Origin: Glandiceps talaboti
Lineage: Eukaryota; Hemichordata; Enteropneusta; Spengelidae
Length of the DNA: 64,000 nucleotides
Direction of reading: 5' to 3'
NCBI RefSeq assembly: GCF_964340395.1
Contig: NC_135568.1
Location: forward strand, 17,563,776 to 17,627,775
The notes beneath the pieces were generated by a model. It worked only from the letters and a program-made list of their open reading frames with translations. It was not told the origin of the DNA and ran no database searches. The translations under genes were made by a program, and so were the position numbers. Positions 22,407 to 33,425 of this stretch are shown here, one piece after another. Each line of letters opens with the position of its first letter. Positions within the stretch are counted from its first letter, which is position 1.

Positions 22407-22794
22407 TGTTGGGTGTCGTAGAGTTGAACGGTATAAGTATGGATAGTTCAGACGTTACACTCTAGCACTCACACTCTCATACTCTCGTACGGGATCGTTC
22501 AGGTCCAAGTCGGGAATTAGTCACAACTGAGAAGATATTTCGGCTTGCCAGAATCACCTACCCGAGTCCATTTCTCGTGAGCTCCTCTCCTGATTCTGGA
22601 TGTTTTATTCTCATCTTAAGTATACTTCGAATACAATGGAACTTACACAACAACTAAATATAGAAAATCACGCCATAAGATCACGCCATCATAAAAGTTA
22701 TTATATACTTTTCTCTAACCAATCATGTGAATTTCAGTTACATCATGTTTGCCCAGCTTCGTCATCGCCAGTCTATTTCTGACCTATGGCCTAC
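22407..22794 (-). repeat. 5' LTR, truncated at its outer end (388 of 448 bp)
   Basis: Same sequence as 16542-16929, without visible differences. The 60 bp that begin the 3' LTR (TGTTACGATCC...) are absent; host-like DNA starts at 22795. The start of U3 and any target duplication are therefore lost. Confidence 0.85.
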
Positions 22795-22798
22795 GTAA

Positions 22799-22941
22799 AG
22801 AGATAATGATATATGCAGCTGAAAGAAAGAAAACTAGCCAGGGAAAGAAGAAAAACAGTTTTATATCACCACAAAAAATTAATCATTCAAAGGATCAATC
22901 AGGCAACCGAATAATAAATTAATCAAGAAATCTATCGATCG

Positions 22942-23013
<72 letters not shown>

Positions 23014-23333
23014 CATGCTCGCTGAACTCTGTGGTGTGGCTTAGACCACTATAAGGAAATAAGAGGTGAATAATGGACGAGATGTCTTTATTTAGTCAAT
23101 AAGGAGAGAATTATATACAGCTGAAAGTGAGAAAAGTAGCAAGGGAAAGAAGAATTTTTTTTATATCACTACAAAAATCAATGCGTCAATAGATCAACAT
23201 CACGCACAAAATAAGTTTTATTTCACCAAAAATTTCAATCATTCAATCGAATCATTCACCCAAATAATAAATCAATCAATAAATCGATTGATCGATCAAT
23301 CAATTCCATGCTCACTGCACCCTGTGGTGTGCT
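22799..23333. repeat. direct duplication of about 230 bp with AATC microsatellite
   Basis: Copy 1 about 22799-23045 and copy 2 about 23100-23333 share TATATRCAGCTGAAAG, AGCMAGGGAAAGAAGAA, TTTATATCAC, AATAATAAAT and CTGTGGTGTG in order. Copy 1 holds a pure AATC run at about 22940-23012. Copy 1 begins right at the truncated LTR edge. Confidence 0.75.
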
Positions 23334-23754
23334 TATGATAGAATTTAACTTTGATATTTTGATCTCCTGGGAAGTGTGAGAGATTAGGCTGTGGTGTTAT
23401 TTCTCTGGAAAACTTCGAACTTTCGTGTTCTTTTAACATCGAGCTGATACATGATTTTAAAAATGCATTCTATCAACCACCATTGTGAAATTACTAAAAA
23501 CTATATCACTCGGTGTAGACATGCAGATAGGAAGGACTTTCTGCCTTCATGATGGAGGTAGCTACCTTCCGGATTTTTCATGAAGGCGCGACATTGCACA
23601 AATATCCATCATCCATCTAATATTAGACTCTAGCTTAAATGCAACACAATTTTTGAACGAATTTAATCCCGATGAAAAGTACTGTGTACCTGCAAAGTCT
23701 AATATTAAATATAGTGATATGAGAGGCAGAGAGTCGGAGATAAAGACAAAGGCA

Positions 23755-23836
23755 GTGACAGACAGACAGACAGAAAGAAAGACAGACAGACAACCAGACA
23801 CACACGCGTGCGAGTGCGCGCGCACACACACACACT
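23755..23836. repeat. (GACA)n and (CA)n microsatellite
   Basis: GACA repeats with GAAA interruptions followed by a CA-rich stretch. Confidence 0.9.
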
Positions 23837-23954
23837 CTACCCAACACACACCCTGACAAACACGTCACCTGCAAGTCGCTTTTAAGGTGGAAGAAATTCA
23901 AAAGAAACTAAAATCCACCCATAGCACATGATATATGCCACAGACGCAACCTCA

Positions 23955-24035
23955 TACAGACAGACACAGACACAGACAGACAGACACATACACACACACA
24001 CAGAGAGGGACAAAGACAGGCAGGGACAGAGAGAC

Positions 24036-24082
<47 letters not shown>

Positions 24083-24083
24083 G
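23955..24083. repeat. (GACA)n microsatellite
   Basis: Long ACAG tetranucleotide run with interruptions; the ORFs rich in CLSV on the other strand are translations of it. Confidence 0.93.
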
Positions 24084-24500
24084 ACACATAGAGGCACAGA
24101 GATAGCTAAGAATGTCATGTTTGAAGATACCAAGACGTAATTTATATTCATACAATAAAACAAAGACAATTGCAGTCAAACAATAGTTATAATGATCTCA
24201 AAATGAAATGTATAGAATCATTTTACGGAAGACATCTATCCAATGGCCTTCATTATAATTTTATGGTATTCTGATCATCAAGTTGAACAGTGACATGTTG
24301 AAGTTCCCGATCACCATCATCACTTAAGATGGAGAAGGTTTGAATCTGTTGGTAAGACGGAATAGTATTGCATAAACATATATGTATATATTTATTGTTG
24401 GAGAATTTTGAATTCTGTACAAATAATTTGCCAATGAATCTTTATCTATTCATTTGAAAGTACTTCAGTACAGTGTGGAAAAATGCTATATAATAATTAG

Positions 24501-24568
<68 letters not shown>
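24501..24568. repeat. (CAT)n microsatellite
   Basis: About 22 uninterrupted CAT units. Confidence 0.95.
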
Positions 24569-24569
<1 letters not shown>

Positions 24570-24808
24570 TGACTGAAGCTACTGTGTTGTATCTTAGACG
24601 AAGTGAAATTATTGCTAATATAGTAATAAAACTATAACGTCAATCTCCCATTCATTTTTTCCAACATCTCGAGAGGTACTCCAACAAGATAAATTGTCAT
24701 AGAATGTTTCAGTATCTACATATGAGGTATGGGATAAATAGCAACAGCTACGGATACATTCAAATTCGAATTGTTTGATCATATGATATAATACGATATA
24801 ATAGTTAC

Positions 24809-24933
24809 CTAAGCATTCGTTGATTCATTCTTGGTTGTTTCGATGCCGGCTTCGGTGTTGTTATTTCCCGAAATAAGGAGTGGATCGTCGTCGCCACTTA
24901 CTGAAGCACGAGTTGGTTTGGCGTCGTCATTTT
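24809..24933 (-). CDS. candidate terminal exon, unknown gene
   Basis: Minus strand acceptor TTTTTTCAG ends at 24934; the exon enters with two bases of a codon, then reads NDDAKPTRASVSGDDDPLLI and on to a TAG at 24809. It is richer in GC than its surroundings. The polar, acidic tail could be the cytoplasmic end of a membrane protein, but no homologue is recognised. Confidence 0.28.
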
Positions 24934-25111
24934 CTGAAAAAACTATAACATGATATGATATGACAATATAATAAACAATGTTAAAGATCATTAGTAAGTT
25001 AGACTAAACGTTATTTAAATAGAACATTCTCAGACTAATACAACGTTAACATTGGTAGTGTTGTAAAAAGGTGAAATTCGAAAAAAGAGATATTTGCATA
25101 AATAACATTCT

Positions 25112-25227
25112 TTACTGAGCAACACTGACACTTGAGTCAATTTTACAGGCACAGTGATAATTACCACCACTCTTGTTACACGTCACACATCCAGTATTCG
25201 TATTCGTACAAGGGCTGTGTGGAATAG
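25112..25227 (-). CDS. candidate Cys-rich (EGF-like) exon
   Basis: Minus strand acceptor AATAG ends at 25228, entering in phase 1. The frame reads HSPCTNTNTGCVTCNKSGG then NYHCACKI: five cysteines spaced CX6CX2CX8CXC, EGF-like in flavour, open to TAA at 25112. A minus-strand GTAAGT donor at 25850 ends an open frame in the matching phase 1. No good donor links it to the exon at 24933, so the gene model is incomplete. Confidence 0.25.
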
Positions 25228-25415
25228 CTATTATACAAAAGTTTTACATTATTTTAAATAGTGTAGACTGGATATACATCATATAGGAAATAAAAGTGCC
25301 AATGGCGTTGTAGCACAACTGTTGAGAGTAAAATTTAATTTTCTATCATGATTGTGTTCTTGTTGCTAGACATATTTGCACACATATTTTTTGAAGATTT
25401 ATTGTAATGCCTACC

Positions 25416-25614
25416 CAATCTGATTAAAATCTGATTTGGTGAGAGCGGTTAGATGTCTTTATTTACCTTTATTTCCAACATGTTGTGTCATTTGTTTTGT
25501 TCCATGTGATAGCCGCCTTCCCGTCCCGGAACAAGACGAACGGCACAAAACGATGGAAATAGAGATAATAAAGACATCTAGCCGCTCTCACCACATAAGA
25601 TTTTAATCAGATTG
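25416..25614. mobile_element. 199-bp MITE with 9-bp target duplication
   Basis: Inverted arms of about 70 bp start CAATCTGATTAAAATC and contain GGTGAGAGCGG and AGATGTCTTTATT. Flanks ATGCCTACC at 25407-25415 and 25615-25623 are identical 9-bp duplications. Nine-base duplications are typical of Mutator-like transposons, so this may be a MULE-derived MITE. No ORF. Confidence 0.88.
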
Positions 25615-25639
25615 ATGCCTACCCATTCATGGTGTTATA

Positions 25640-27480
25640 TATGCAATGTAAACTATCGTTAACGTTAATACTGTTTTTATGAGCATAGTCTTGTTACTAG
25701 CCGCATCTGCATACATTTTTTGAACGTATGTCACTGGTGATATATTGGCATTATATGTCATCACAAACATAATTCAGCGACATTACCCTTAAAATAGGAA
25801 GTCTACCTTGTCACAATTAGAAAGAACAGAAGGATGCCTACGAAACTTACCGGATATTCCAATGGAAAATCGTTTCGAGGAAATCTTGTCTTGTGTTGTT
25901 GAGTTACGATGCAAACTCGGAGAGCTCTAAGTCTACTTGATCGATCACAGACTTTTTATTTCATTGTGTTGCTTGTATAAGTTTTCTTCAAAACAGTAAC
26001 GCGAAAACACTGCATGGTTTCCCCTGCTTTAGCTTGAAGAACATAAATCTTCAGTATAGGTAAATACTACTATATCTTGTTAGTTATTGTAAATTTTATT
26101 TGTTGATTTGCTAAGTACGAACATGTTTTGAAGTAGTTTTCCATTCAGATATCATGTGGTTAAAATGTACTATAAAGTAATAAATCAGAACGTTAAACTG
26201 TAAAACACAGCAAAAAATTAAATAGAATATTTGCAAAGAAATAAAAACACGTCTGTTCGGTTGTTTATTTTTCCAATAAACTGCACATTGAAGTTGGTAA
26301 ATTCTAAATTCAAACACCCAGGGATCATTCACAATTATAGTTTGTAGTTAATATTTACTTGAACAACCATATGGAAATAATGCCTTGTTAGCCAATTGGA
26401 CCAGTAAGAAATCGGCTTTTTCCTACCTCCATTTTGATTTTCAACGCGAAATAGAATTTTTAAAACTACAAATAAAATTGAACCTTTACTCACACTATTT
26501 AAAACTATTCTATAAAATTTACAAATAGAAATATTATCTAATTTGAGGGCCCAAAGTGGATCGTTGCACTGATAGGACGCAGAGGTACCTCACACCCCCC
26601 CCCCCCCATTTTAATTTGTACAAATTTAATATTTCTGTTCGATTCAAGTTGAAGAGAATGGAATCTGAAGCTTGTGTGTTCGAGCTCCACCGAAGAGGGC
26701 GACCTGAAACACCATACGTATCACAGGCATGTTTTATGAAACAGTTGTGTTCTTTGTTCTTTGTTCGTAGTTTTAATTATTTTTTTTGTTTGCTTTTCTT
26801 TGTTTGGGGTCTATTCAAAAACGTCGGAGTGTATTAGACGGTGGTGGTGGGTTAGGCATTGGATAAGTAGTTGGCTATCAGTCAATGTGCTGGACCTCTC
26901 CCGGGGACAGCTGGATCATTTGACAATTGGTATGCCTTTAACGGTGGTGGTGACTCTCTATAGCAGTACTTATATCTGTCCCATTTGTCCTATCAAGATT
27001 TTCCCGAATAAGGGAGCCTTCGGAAATTACAGAAGGGAGGGGATCAAGCCTGGTCTGTTGTACAAGATGTGACCTTCCCTGATTCCATTGTGCTAAAAAT
27101 GCACCTCCATCAGCTTTCTTTCTCTAAAAAATAATCCTCCTCTTTTCAAATATTTCAAAAACATGGATTCACCATGGTTTCACAGCTTCCCTATCACGTC
27201 CGGTGGTAAGGGTTAACCATTTGATTTCGGGGGAGGGAGCTGGATGAATTGGAACTACCACAATTTTTTTTCAACCACCATGACAGCAATAATTTTCCAA
27301 GTAGGGGTACAGCAATTTTCTTTTAAATATATTCTTTATAAATTTGACTTTTCACCGCATCAAGTCGAGTCATGTTACTTTTTATTTTTGAAATTAAATT
27401 TCCTCATAACAGGATCCCGGAGACATTCATGATTCTTTAATATTCCCAAAGTGGCCAGTAAAAATAGAAAGTAGACAGTT
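25640..27480. other. intergenic region without recognised gene
   Basis: AT-rich; short open frames show no recognisable motif. Apart from the minus-strand donor at 25850 and the poly-C tract I see nothing. Confidence 0.5.
26595..26607. repeat. poly-C tract (13 C)
   Basis: Homopolymer, C on the plus strand. Related tracts occur at 29509-29518 and 30644-30653. Confidence 0.9.
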
Positions 27481-27499
27481 AAGGTTGAATAGAAGTTTG

Positions 27500-27845
27500 A
27501 GGGAGCCAAGTGGACATTTTTGAAATTCAAGGATTCAAAGAGTACTTCTGGTGTTATTTTATCATATCAAGGTAGTAATAATACAGGGTGAAATTTGAAT
27601 CAAAATACATGGGTGCAGTGTAGGGGTGGGTACCCCTAGAAAGTTATGAAATTGAAGAACTAAAAGAATGCTTTGTGGTGCTATTTAATATATCAAGGTG
27701 TCAACAATACCAGTTTAACTTTGAATCAAAATACAAGAGAGCATGGGGGTGCGTACGAGGTTCACCCCCTCCCTCTTTTGAATTTTTGAAATTTAAGGAC
27801 TAAGAGAGTGCTATCTGGTGTTATTCAGAAAACTAACACCAAGAA
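27500..27845. repeat. diverged tandem repeat, about 130 bp unit
   Basis: Three copies beginning near 27517, 27644 and 27783, each with TGAAATTSAAGRAYT, GAGTRCT..TGGTGYTATT, a TATCAAGGTRKYAA block and TTTGAATCAAAATACA. Strongly diverged. Confidence 0.65.
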
Positions 27846-28731
27846 AAATCCTCAAAGTATATTGTTGTATGCCATACCATTTAAAATCATTGTATCATTA
27901 TGAAAAATTACAGGATTCATTAAAGGTACTAGGTCGGGTCAGTATTCTTAGTAATTTGATTTGATGGTAGAGATTCAGTTTGCTTCAGCATTTGCCAAAG
28001 TATAAAACTGCCTATGGCGGTGGCACCAGAAACACATGTACCAGGGAATTTGACATTTATAGCATTTCTGCACTTGCAGCACAATAACATTTTTTTACGC
28101 TCATACCATGGAAACTATTTTTTTATCTCTCTAAAATCCTCCAGTGAAAGATTACACTTGTGCTCAATAGAGAAACTGACTGTCAGTAGGTAGTTTTAGT
28201 ACAGCTTGAGACTTAGAGCTACAGTCGATAGAAGATCGCTGTATGCATTATATTCTTTCACAGTGCAGCAAAAACAGGCCTTTAATGAAATCATTACAGT
28301 GTCACATGGGCTCGAAAATTTTAATGGCTACAATTGTTTATATTGCTGATAATCAACATTTCAACTTGACTACTTCTACATCCTCACTATGCACGGCACC
28401 TACGTCATTGTTTATTTTGCATTAGCAGTTGTCTGAGGGTGTGTAATAAACGTCATGTCACATGAGTGAGTGAAACACCAAGCCTACGATTTTAGCTGTA
28501 AAAATCAACATTGACAATGTTTCTATGCAACAAGCATTCCAGTAAGTTTTCCTTTATATGTGAAATGGTCGCTTTAGTCAAGCAAAGTCTATTCTAGTCA
28601 CAAACGGGGTACAAGAGATTTAGATGGAATATACCGTAAGTGCCGTAAACAGGATACTTTTCGACAGAAGTAGCAGACGATTATCAACATGTGATGCATT
28701 AGTAGGGGGTCAACCTCTTTTCGAAATTGGC

Positions 28732-28744
28732 GGGGGGGGGGGGG
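28732..28744. repeat. poly-G tract (13 G) in a dispersed repeat
   Basis: Preceded by GGGGTCAACCTCTTTTCG; a similar context (GGGGGCAGCCTCTTTTCG) recurs at about 29861 with 13 G at 29821-29833 and 12 G at 29916-29927. These belong to one dispersed repeat family. Confidence 0.75.
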
Positions 28745-29349
28745 CATCCTGTTTTGAAATTTTGGGTAGGGGATGCCATTGTGTTTTGGATTTGGATGAA
28801 AGAAAAGAATCCACGAATCTACAGTGGCATGACCTTGTCTGAACTTTAGTATTTTTTCCTGTCCCTATTTTAAAATATTACTTCACCTGGAGTGTGGCTC
28901 AAACTTAACTTTACATATACATATGCAATGTATTACCTACCACACTAGTTACAGTACATATGTCACGTATCTCTGAAACTGGATGTGTAATCTATATAAT
29001 TCTCTATTATAACCACTTTGTAGGATATAACATTATCTTTAACTGTAATTATTGTATTTCGGCGATTTTTGATAAAAACTGAAAAATCAAGGTGACCTTG
29101 AAAACCCCAAGAAATCTCTCACCCCCCGGGGTCACTAATACATAGCCAACAATCAGATGCTCTAACCTTTTTACTGTCATAGTAAGCCCGTTCCCATCTA
29201 AAGTCTGAACCTGTTTCGATTCGAATATTGTCTTTTAAAGATGTGAAATGTTTGCCAAGATAGTCTACTATAATATTGCCTTAAAAGTCCAAATCTCCCC
29301 GACCAATGATACTACCATTAAGTGTACCGACCTTTAGTATAATGATGCC

Positions 29350-29715
29350 ATTTAACTTTTAACATATTTCAACCCTGTGTAAGTTATACAGAATACTTTC
29401 TGATATGGTGGTGCTGTTTTGTAAAGTTTGGAGATTATTGCTTGAAAGGCTTTGAATATCCTAAAAATGGCTTTTATGAGAGCCTTCTAGGGAGAGACCA
29501 CGAGGATTCCCCCCCCCCAAAAAAGGTGGACATATCCCTTTCCCAAGCTCTTCCCTACATTTTACTGTGAAGATACTATCAAAATTTATTTCACAAATAT
29601 TCCAACCCTGGGCAGTTGCTTTATATTGGTGCTGTCTTGTAAAGCTTGGCAATTACTAATAGTCTCAAAATTCACTTTTAAGAGTAAAAACCTCCAAGGC
29701 TTCTAAAAGGAGATG
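29350..29715. repeat. diverged direct repeat, about 230 bp apart
   Basis: Blocks near 29365-29500 and 29597-29710 share ATATTYCAACCCTG, TGGTGCTGTYTTGTAAAG and CTTTTAWGAG in order. Low identity. Confidence 0.45.
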
Positions 29716-30196
29716 ACAGTGCTATCATGGGATCTTATCAAGTATTTGCAAGATGGTCAGGCAGTACAGTCCACATTGAGTCACGGTCAAAAAATGGCTG
29801 TCATGTGAATATGATATACAGGGGGGGGGGGGGTAATCATGATTTAGAATTAAGTGTTAGGGGGCAGCCTCTTTTCGGTTTTACATAAAAGGGAGTCCAA
29901 TTTTACATAGAGGCTGGGGGGGGGGGGCAGAGGGCCGATGGAAAAATCCACTGTTTTCAACCGAGGTCTTTCACACACATTTAATTCACCTCTTCTTGTA
30001 AACCAATAGTCGCATTTCCGGTTCCAAGAAGCATCAGGTCGCGTATGTTGTTACAGTTATAATAGTCTTGTTTTGTCTATATTACCTTTGAAATAACATT
30101 TTCATTAGGAAATTATGGAAACAAATGTTGACATCTTTGATTATGAATGATTTTGTTCTGGCTAAATGCCATCAATGACAGACAGTGATTTTACAG

Positions 30197-30313
30197 GTGA
30201 ACCCAGGGTACAGTCAGGTGACAACCATCCCCCTGAGTAGCATGTGCAAACCCCTCAGTACATACACAACACATCGCATTGTATGGAGAGATGTGCAATG
30301 CATCTTGGAACTG
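30197..30313 (+). CDS. candidate 39-codon exon, unknown gene
   Basis: Acceptor TTTTACAG ends at 30196, donor GTAACA at 30314, phase 0 to 0. The frame reads VNPGYSQVTTIPLSSM through HRIVWRDVQCILEL. Base composition is coding-like compared with its flanks. No homologue recognised; the frame also continues past the donor. Confidence 0.22.
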
Positions 30314-30440
30314 GTAACATGCATGTCTGTGACTATGACACAAACATCCTGCCACATCCTGAACGAGGGGTGGTCTTAAAGAAGAGCCGCCAGCGGCGAG
30401 TCTGGGTAACCGAGACGAGCTCTCACTCTGCAAATCTAGT

Positions 30441-30454
30441 GCGCCCTCTTGTGG
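30441..30454 (-). promoter_or_regulatory. CTCF-like motif
   Basis: On the minus strand CCACAAGAGGGCGC, close to the bilaterian CTCF core CCASYAGRKGGCRS. A weaker match, CCACTAGGAGGCGC, is at 6-19. Binding is not shown. Confidence 0.3.
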
Positions 30455-30759
30455 TTGACTACCTGAGAAATGGAGAAATGGCTGGAACTTCAGTAACCCA
30501 AATATGGCGTATTGACATAAAAATACTTGTAATATAATGCTGCTGATACCATCTAACATATATATTGCATACATGTGTGGCAAATTCTGGCTAAAGGTCC
30601 TGTGGACTTCAGAGATTCTGTATTTTCAAAGTATGTGTACCTTCCCCCCCCCCAACCCACTGTCTATAGTGAAATTTACAATCGTGCTTCATTTAGCTGT
30701 TGATTATATTTGAATATATATATATAGTACCGCTATATAATTTAACCCAGTGAATGTTT

Positions 30760-31275
30760 CACTTTCATATTGCATCACTTGCCTGAAGGGCACACCATGT
30801 GCACCATTTATTTTTTGGTTCACCAATTACCTTAGTCTTTAAGGTACGCCATGACGAGGCGCCCTCACACGTGTGAGTAGGCCGATGAGGGCGGAAAATC
30901 ACAACATATCTTACAGTCTACGTTTACCTTAATGCACATCATTTACATTCATATGTACATCATTTACTTTAATACATGCATCATTTGCCTTGGGTGTCAT
31001 TTGTTTACATGGCACATCATGCGTCTTGTGTATGATTTGATACTAGGTTATCAGCTATCTGGTGTCATTTATTTTTATGATGCACCATGCATGTGTAACT
31101 TATTTTCAATTTTTCATCATTTGCCTTTGTGTGGGCATCGTTTATATTCATAGTGCATTAATTGCTTTATGTGTGTTATTTATTTTCATATACGAATCAC
31201 TTGCCCTTATGTGTGTATTATTTGTTCTCACAGATGCTTAATTTACATTTATAAGTCACTTACGTTAGCATGTAT
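30760..31275. repeat. degenerate minisatellite (CATCATTTRCYTT family)
   Basis: Many 25-45 bp units of the form CATCATTTGCCTTNATGTGT or CATTTATTTTCATA. It is interrupted at 30843-30925 by a copy of the hairpin element also found at 15787 and 16180. Confidence 0.65.
30843..30925. repeat. dispersed repeat, copy 3 (partial)
   Basis: Matches the hairpin core of the repeat at 15787/16180: GGCGCCCTCACAC, then GATGAGGGCGGAA, then ATATCTTACAGTCTA. The hairpin loop is longer here. Confidence 0.6.
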
Positions 31276-31599
31276 AAAACAGTTATTTTGCATTCATCAT
31301 CGTCGCAAATCGAATGTAGAAGAATAACAAAAAGTAAGTAACTTATAGATGACACTTACCACTCTTAGCCATTAGGTGTAGATGATGTATGCTTGATATC
31401 TTGTAGATATAATAGACATTGCCTTGAATGACAGCCACAAAAGGCAGATGATAGTACTTTCAGTTGATCAGTATATGTATAGATAACTTACGGTATAATT
31501 TATTTAAATTCTCATCCTTCAAGACCAAATAGGAATTTACTGTGAACACTGTAAACAGCTGCAGGTTATGATATGGCAAGTCTGGCAAAAAGGTCCCCT

Positions 31600-31632
31600 G
31601 AACGTTAGACTATTTCTAACAGTCTAACGTTC
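31600..31632. repeat. perfect 12-bp inverted repeat
   Basis: GAACGTTAGACT and AGTCTAACGTTC around a 9-nt loop. Confidence 0.8.
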
Positions 31633-31728
31633 ATATTATCTAGTCAATGCTAGGGGTGTCATCGCTGCCAAGCAATTCTTTGTAGCCTTTTTTGAGTTGC
31701 CATAACATATCCAAGGGGACACATTTTT

Positions 31729-31833
31729 ACACACACACACACACCCATTCACACTCACACTCACACACACACACACACACACACTCACTCACACTCACAC
31801 TCACTCACACTCACACTCACACTCACACTCACA

Positions 31834-31880
<47 letters not shown>
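31729..31880. repeat. (CA)n/(CACACT)n microsatellite
   Basis: CA dinucleotides alternating with ACTC units; 150 bp. Confidence 0.95.
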
Positions 31881-31884
<4 letters not shown>

Positions 31885-31971
31885 CTTGACTGCGATTAAT
31901 GTCAAGGGCACTCTCAATCATACAAACATATAGTTTGTATGTTTGGTGTTAAAATAGCTTGAATATGATAC

Positions 31972-32324
31972 ATGGCGAAGATGACGAATGCAGACGGAAA
32001 CGCGGCGATGACAAATACGGACGGAGATGTACGCGGTGAAAATATAAACGGTGGCGAAACTGCGAAATTTGTGTCTGTGGATGTTATGTATGAGAGAAAG
32101 GCCATAGAGAGGCAAGTGAAAATACTACCGACCAACCGACAAACCGGTCACCAACTTAACCTAGCCTGAGGACAACCAAAAATGAGAAGAAAGAGAAAAA
32201 GATGAAATGTTTGTGTATATGTAATACCGACAGCGAAAAAGGACCGAGATGCGAGGTAGTTGACGATGAAGACGAAATTATTTTTAATTTGGAGGTTGGG
32301 AAAGAGAAAGGGGAAGGGATATAG
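31972..32324 (+). CDS. coding-like region, unknown, possibly two exons
   Basis: A 65-codon ORF from ATG 31972 to 32169 (MAKMTNADGNAAM start; Asn/Asp/Thr/Gly rich, then FVSVDVMYERKAIERQVKIL) is followed in another frame by a coding-like ORF to 32324 (MKCLCICNTDSEKGPRCEVV then an acidic stretch). The base composition differs from the flanks. No homologue, promoter or clear splice pair found; could be chance. Confidence 0.2.
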
Positions 32325-32333
32325 AAACTAGTC

Positions 32334-32358
32334 ACTCATTCATTCATTCATTCATTCA
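32334..32358. repeat. (ATTC)n microsatellite
   Basis: Six CATT units. Confidence 0.9.
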
Positions 32359-32409
32359 TACAATCATATTTAAAAAAGAAAAACAATTTTATCAAATTTT
32401 AATAATCAC

Positions 32410-32443
32410 CTTCTTGGGTCTTCGAATTCATCTTGGGTCCATC
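32410..32443 (-). CDS. edge unit 1: candidate last exon
   Basis: Minus strand acceptor CACTTTAG ends at 32444; the segment starts GATGGACCCAAGATGAA, like the array exon start GATGGAACTCAAGG. A GTGATT donor lies at 32409. If not spliced there, the W frame (WTQDEFEDPRR) and the D frame (DGPKMNSKTQEGDY) both run to a stop soon after, so this could be the terminal exon. Confidence 0.3.
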
Positions 32444-33020
32444 CTAAAGTGAATTAATAAAAGTATTTATTGAAACAACATCCATTCGAATTGTAATATT
32501 TACTAAATCCTTAAACAAAATTGCTAACATCTAATATTCCATTGTGTAATGTGGTTCATATAATGCATGAGCATCATTCTACATCATGGCACTGTGAAAT
32601 TATTTCACAAGTTTGTATGTCATTCATTCTCCAGTGTTCGAGATATGAGTCAAAACACTCAAAATTGCTATTACTTTACTAAGCTCTAAAAACATATTAC
32701 TGTTGATAATATCATAATTGAATATATAAAACAATAGACAATATATTTACATATTGAATGATTGTAATATCTACACTAAAAATTGCAATTACTTAATCTG
32801 ACCTTTTAGAAAAATTACTTCAATACAATGTTTATTTTACTCTAATTTTAGCCTGAAAATACTTGTGAACTAAGCTTGTCATGTGATTAGTATTCAGAAG
32901 GCCACCCTCTCCCCCTTAGATTGTACTTGTATTTATCATTGATGACAGGAGAAAAATATTGACCATAACACATTGATGAAATTATGTCGACTAATTTTAA
33001 AATTCAGAATGTTGACTCAC

Positions 33021-33099
33021 ATCTGTGGCATTCGCAGTCGTTGTCACATCCATCCAGCTCCAGTCTTCGTACCATCTTCCGTGGCCTTGTAATCCATTC
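33021..33099 (-). CDS. edge unit 2: diverged array exon
   Basis: 79 nt between acceptor CTGAAG (33105-33100) and donor GTGAGT at 33020. The frame homologous to the array W frame is fully open: E-WITRPRKMVRRLELDGC then DNDCECHR. The other two frames contain stops. Confidence 0.45.
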
Positions 33100-33346
33100 C
33101 TTCAGTGAGTAAATAAAAGATAATTTATTTATTTATTGAATGAAAAGAAATTTATTAAAATTGTAATGTTTACACTCAAGATTACTAATATTGACTGACT
33201 TCTTTGTTGCTACTTATCATGTGATAAGAATTCACAAGGCCACCCTCTCCCCTTTAGATAACTTGTATTTATCATTGATGACAGAAGAAAAAAATATTGC
33301 CCAAAAACAAATTGATGAAATTTATGGCGACTCGATGTTGACCCAC

Positions 33347-33425
33347 TTCTGTGGTGTTTGCAATCAGTGTCACACCCATCCCTCTCCACTCTTTGTATCA
33401 TCATCTGTGGCCTTGTAATCCATTG
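33347..33425 (-). CDS. edge unit 3: diverged array exon
   Basis: 79 nt between acceptor CCTTCAG (ends 33426) and donor GTGGGT at 33346. The W frame is open: Q-WITRPQMMIQRVERDGC then DTDCKHHR. Same length and Cys/His tail as the exon at 33021, so these two are sister copies. Confidence 0.45.

Larger units (their letters stand above)
16542..22794 (-). mobile_element. Ty3/Gypsy-type LTR retrotransposon, integrase-less, 5' LTR truncated
   Basis: Minus-strand order: 5' LTR, PBS, gag, -1 frameshift, pol (PR-RT-RNase H), env-like ORF, non-coding 0.7 kb, polypurine tract, 3' LTR. The two LTRs look identical over the 388 bp they share, and the three ORFs are intact, so insertion or conversion is recent. 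No integrase HHCC, DDE or chromodomain is present in pol or between pol and the env-like ORF. PR-RT-RH order and Cys knuckles place it in Metaviridae (Ty3/Gypsy); clade not assigned. No target duplication is visible because the outer end of the 5' LTR is missing. Confidence 0.93.

Noticed and set aside
23562-24179. Minus-strand ORFs rich in CLSV
   Set aside because: Translations of GACA repeats (CLSV period four).
30191-30583. 130-codon minus-strand ORF
   Set aside because: No recognised motif; it overlaps a more exon-like plus-strand segment and has no splice or promoter support.
30843-30925. Hammerhead-type ribozyme in the GATGAGGGCGGAAAA stretch
   Set aside because: The catalytic core CUGANGA and GAAA are not both present in correct order with three helices.
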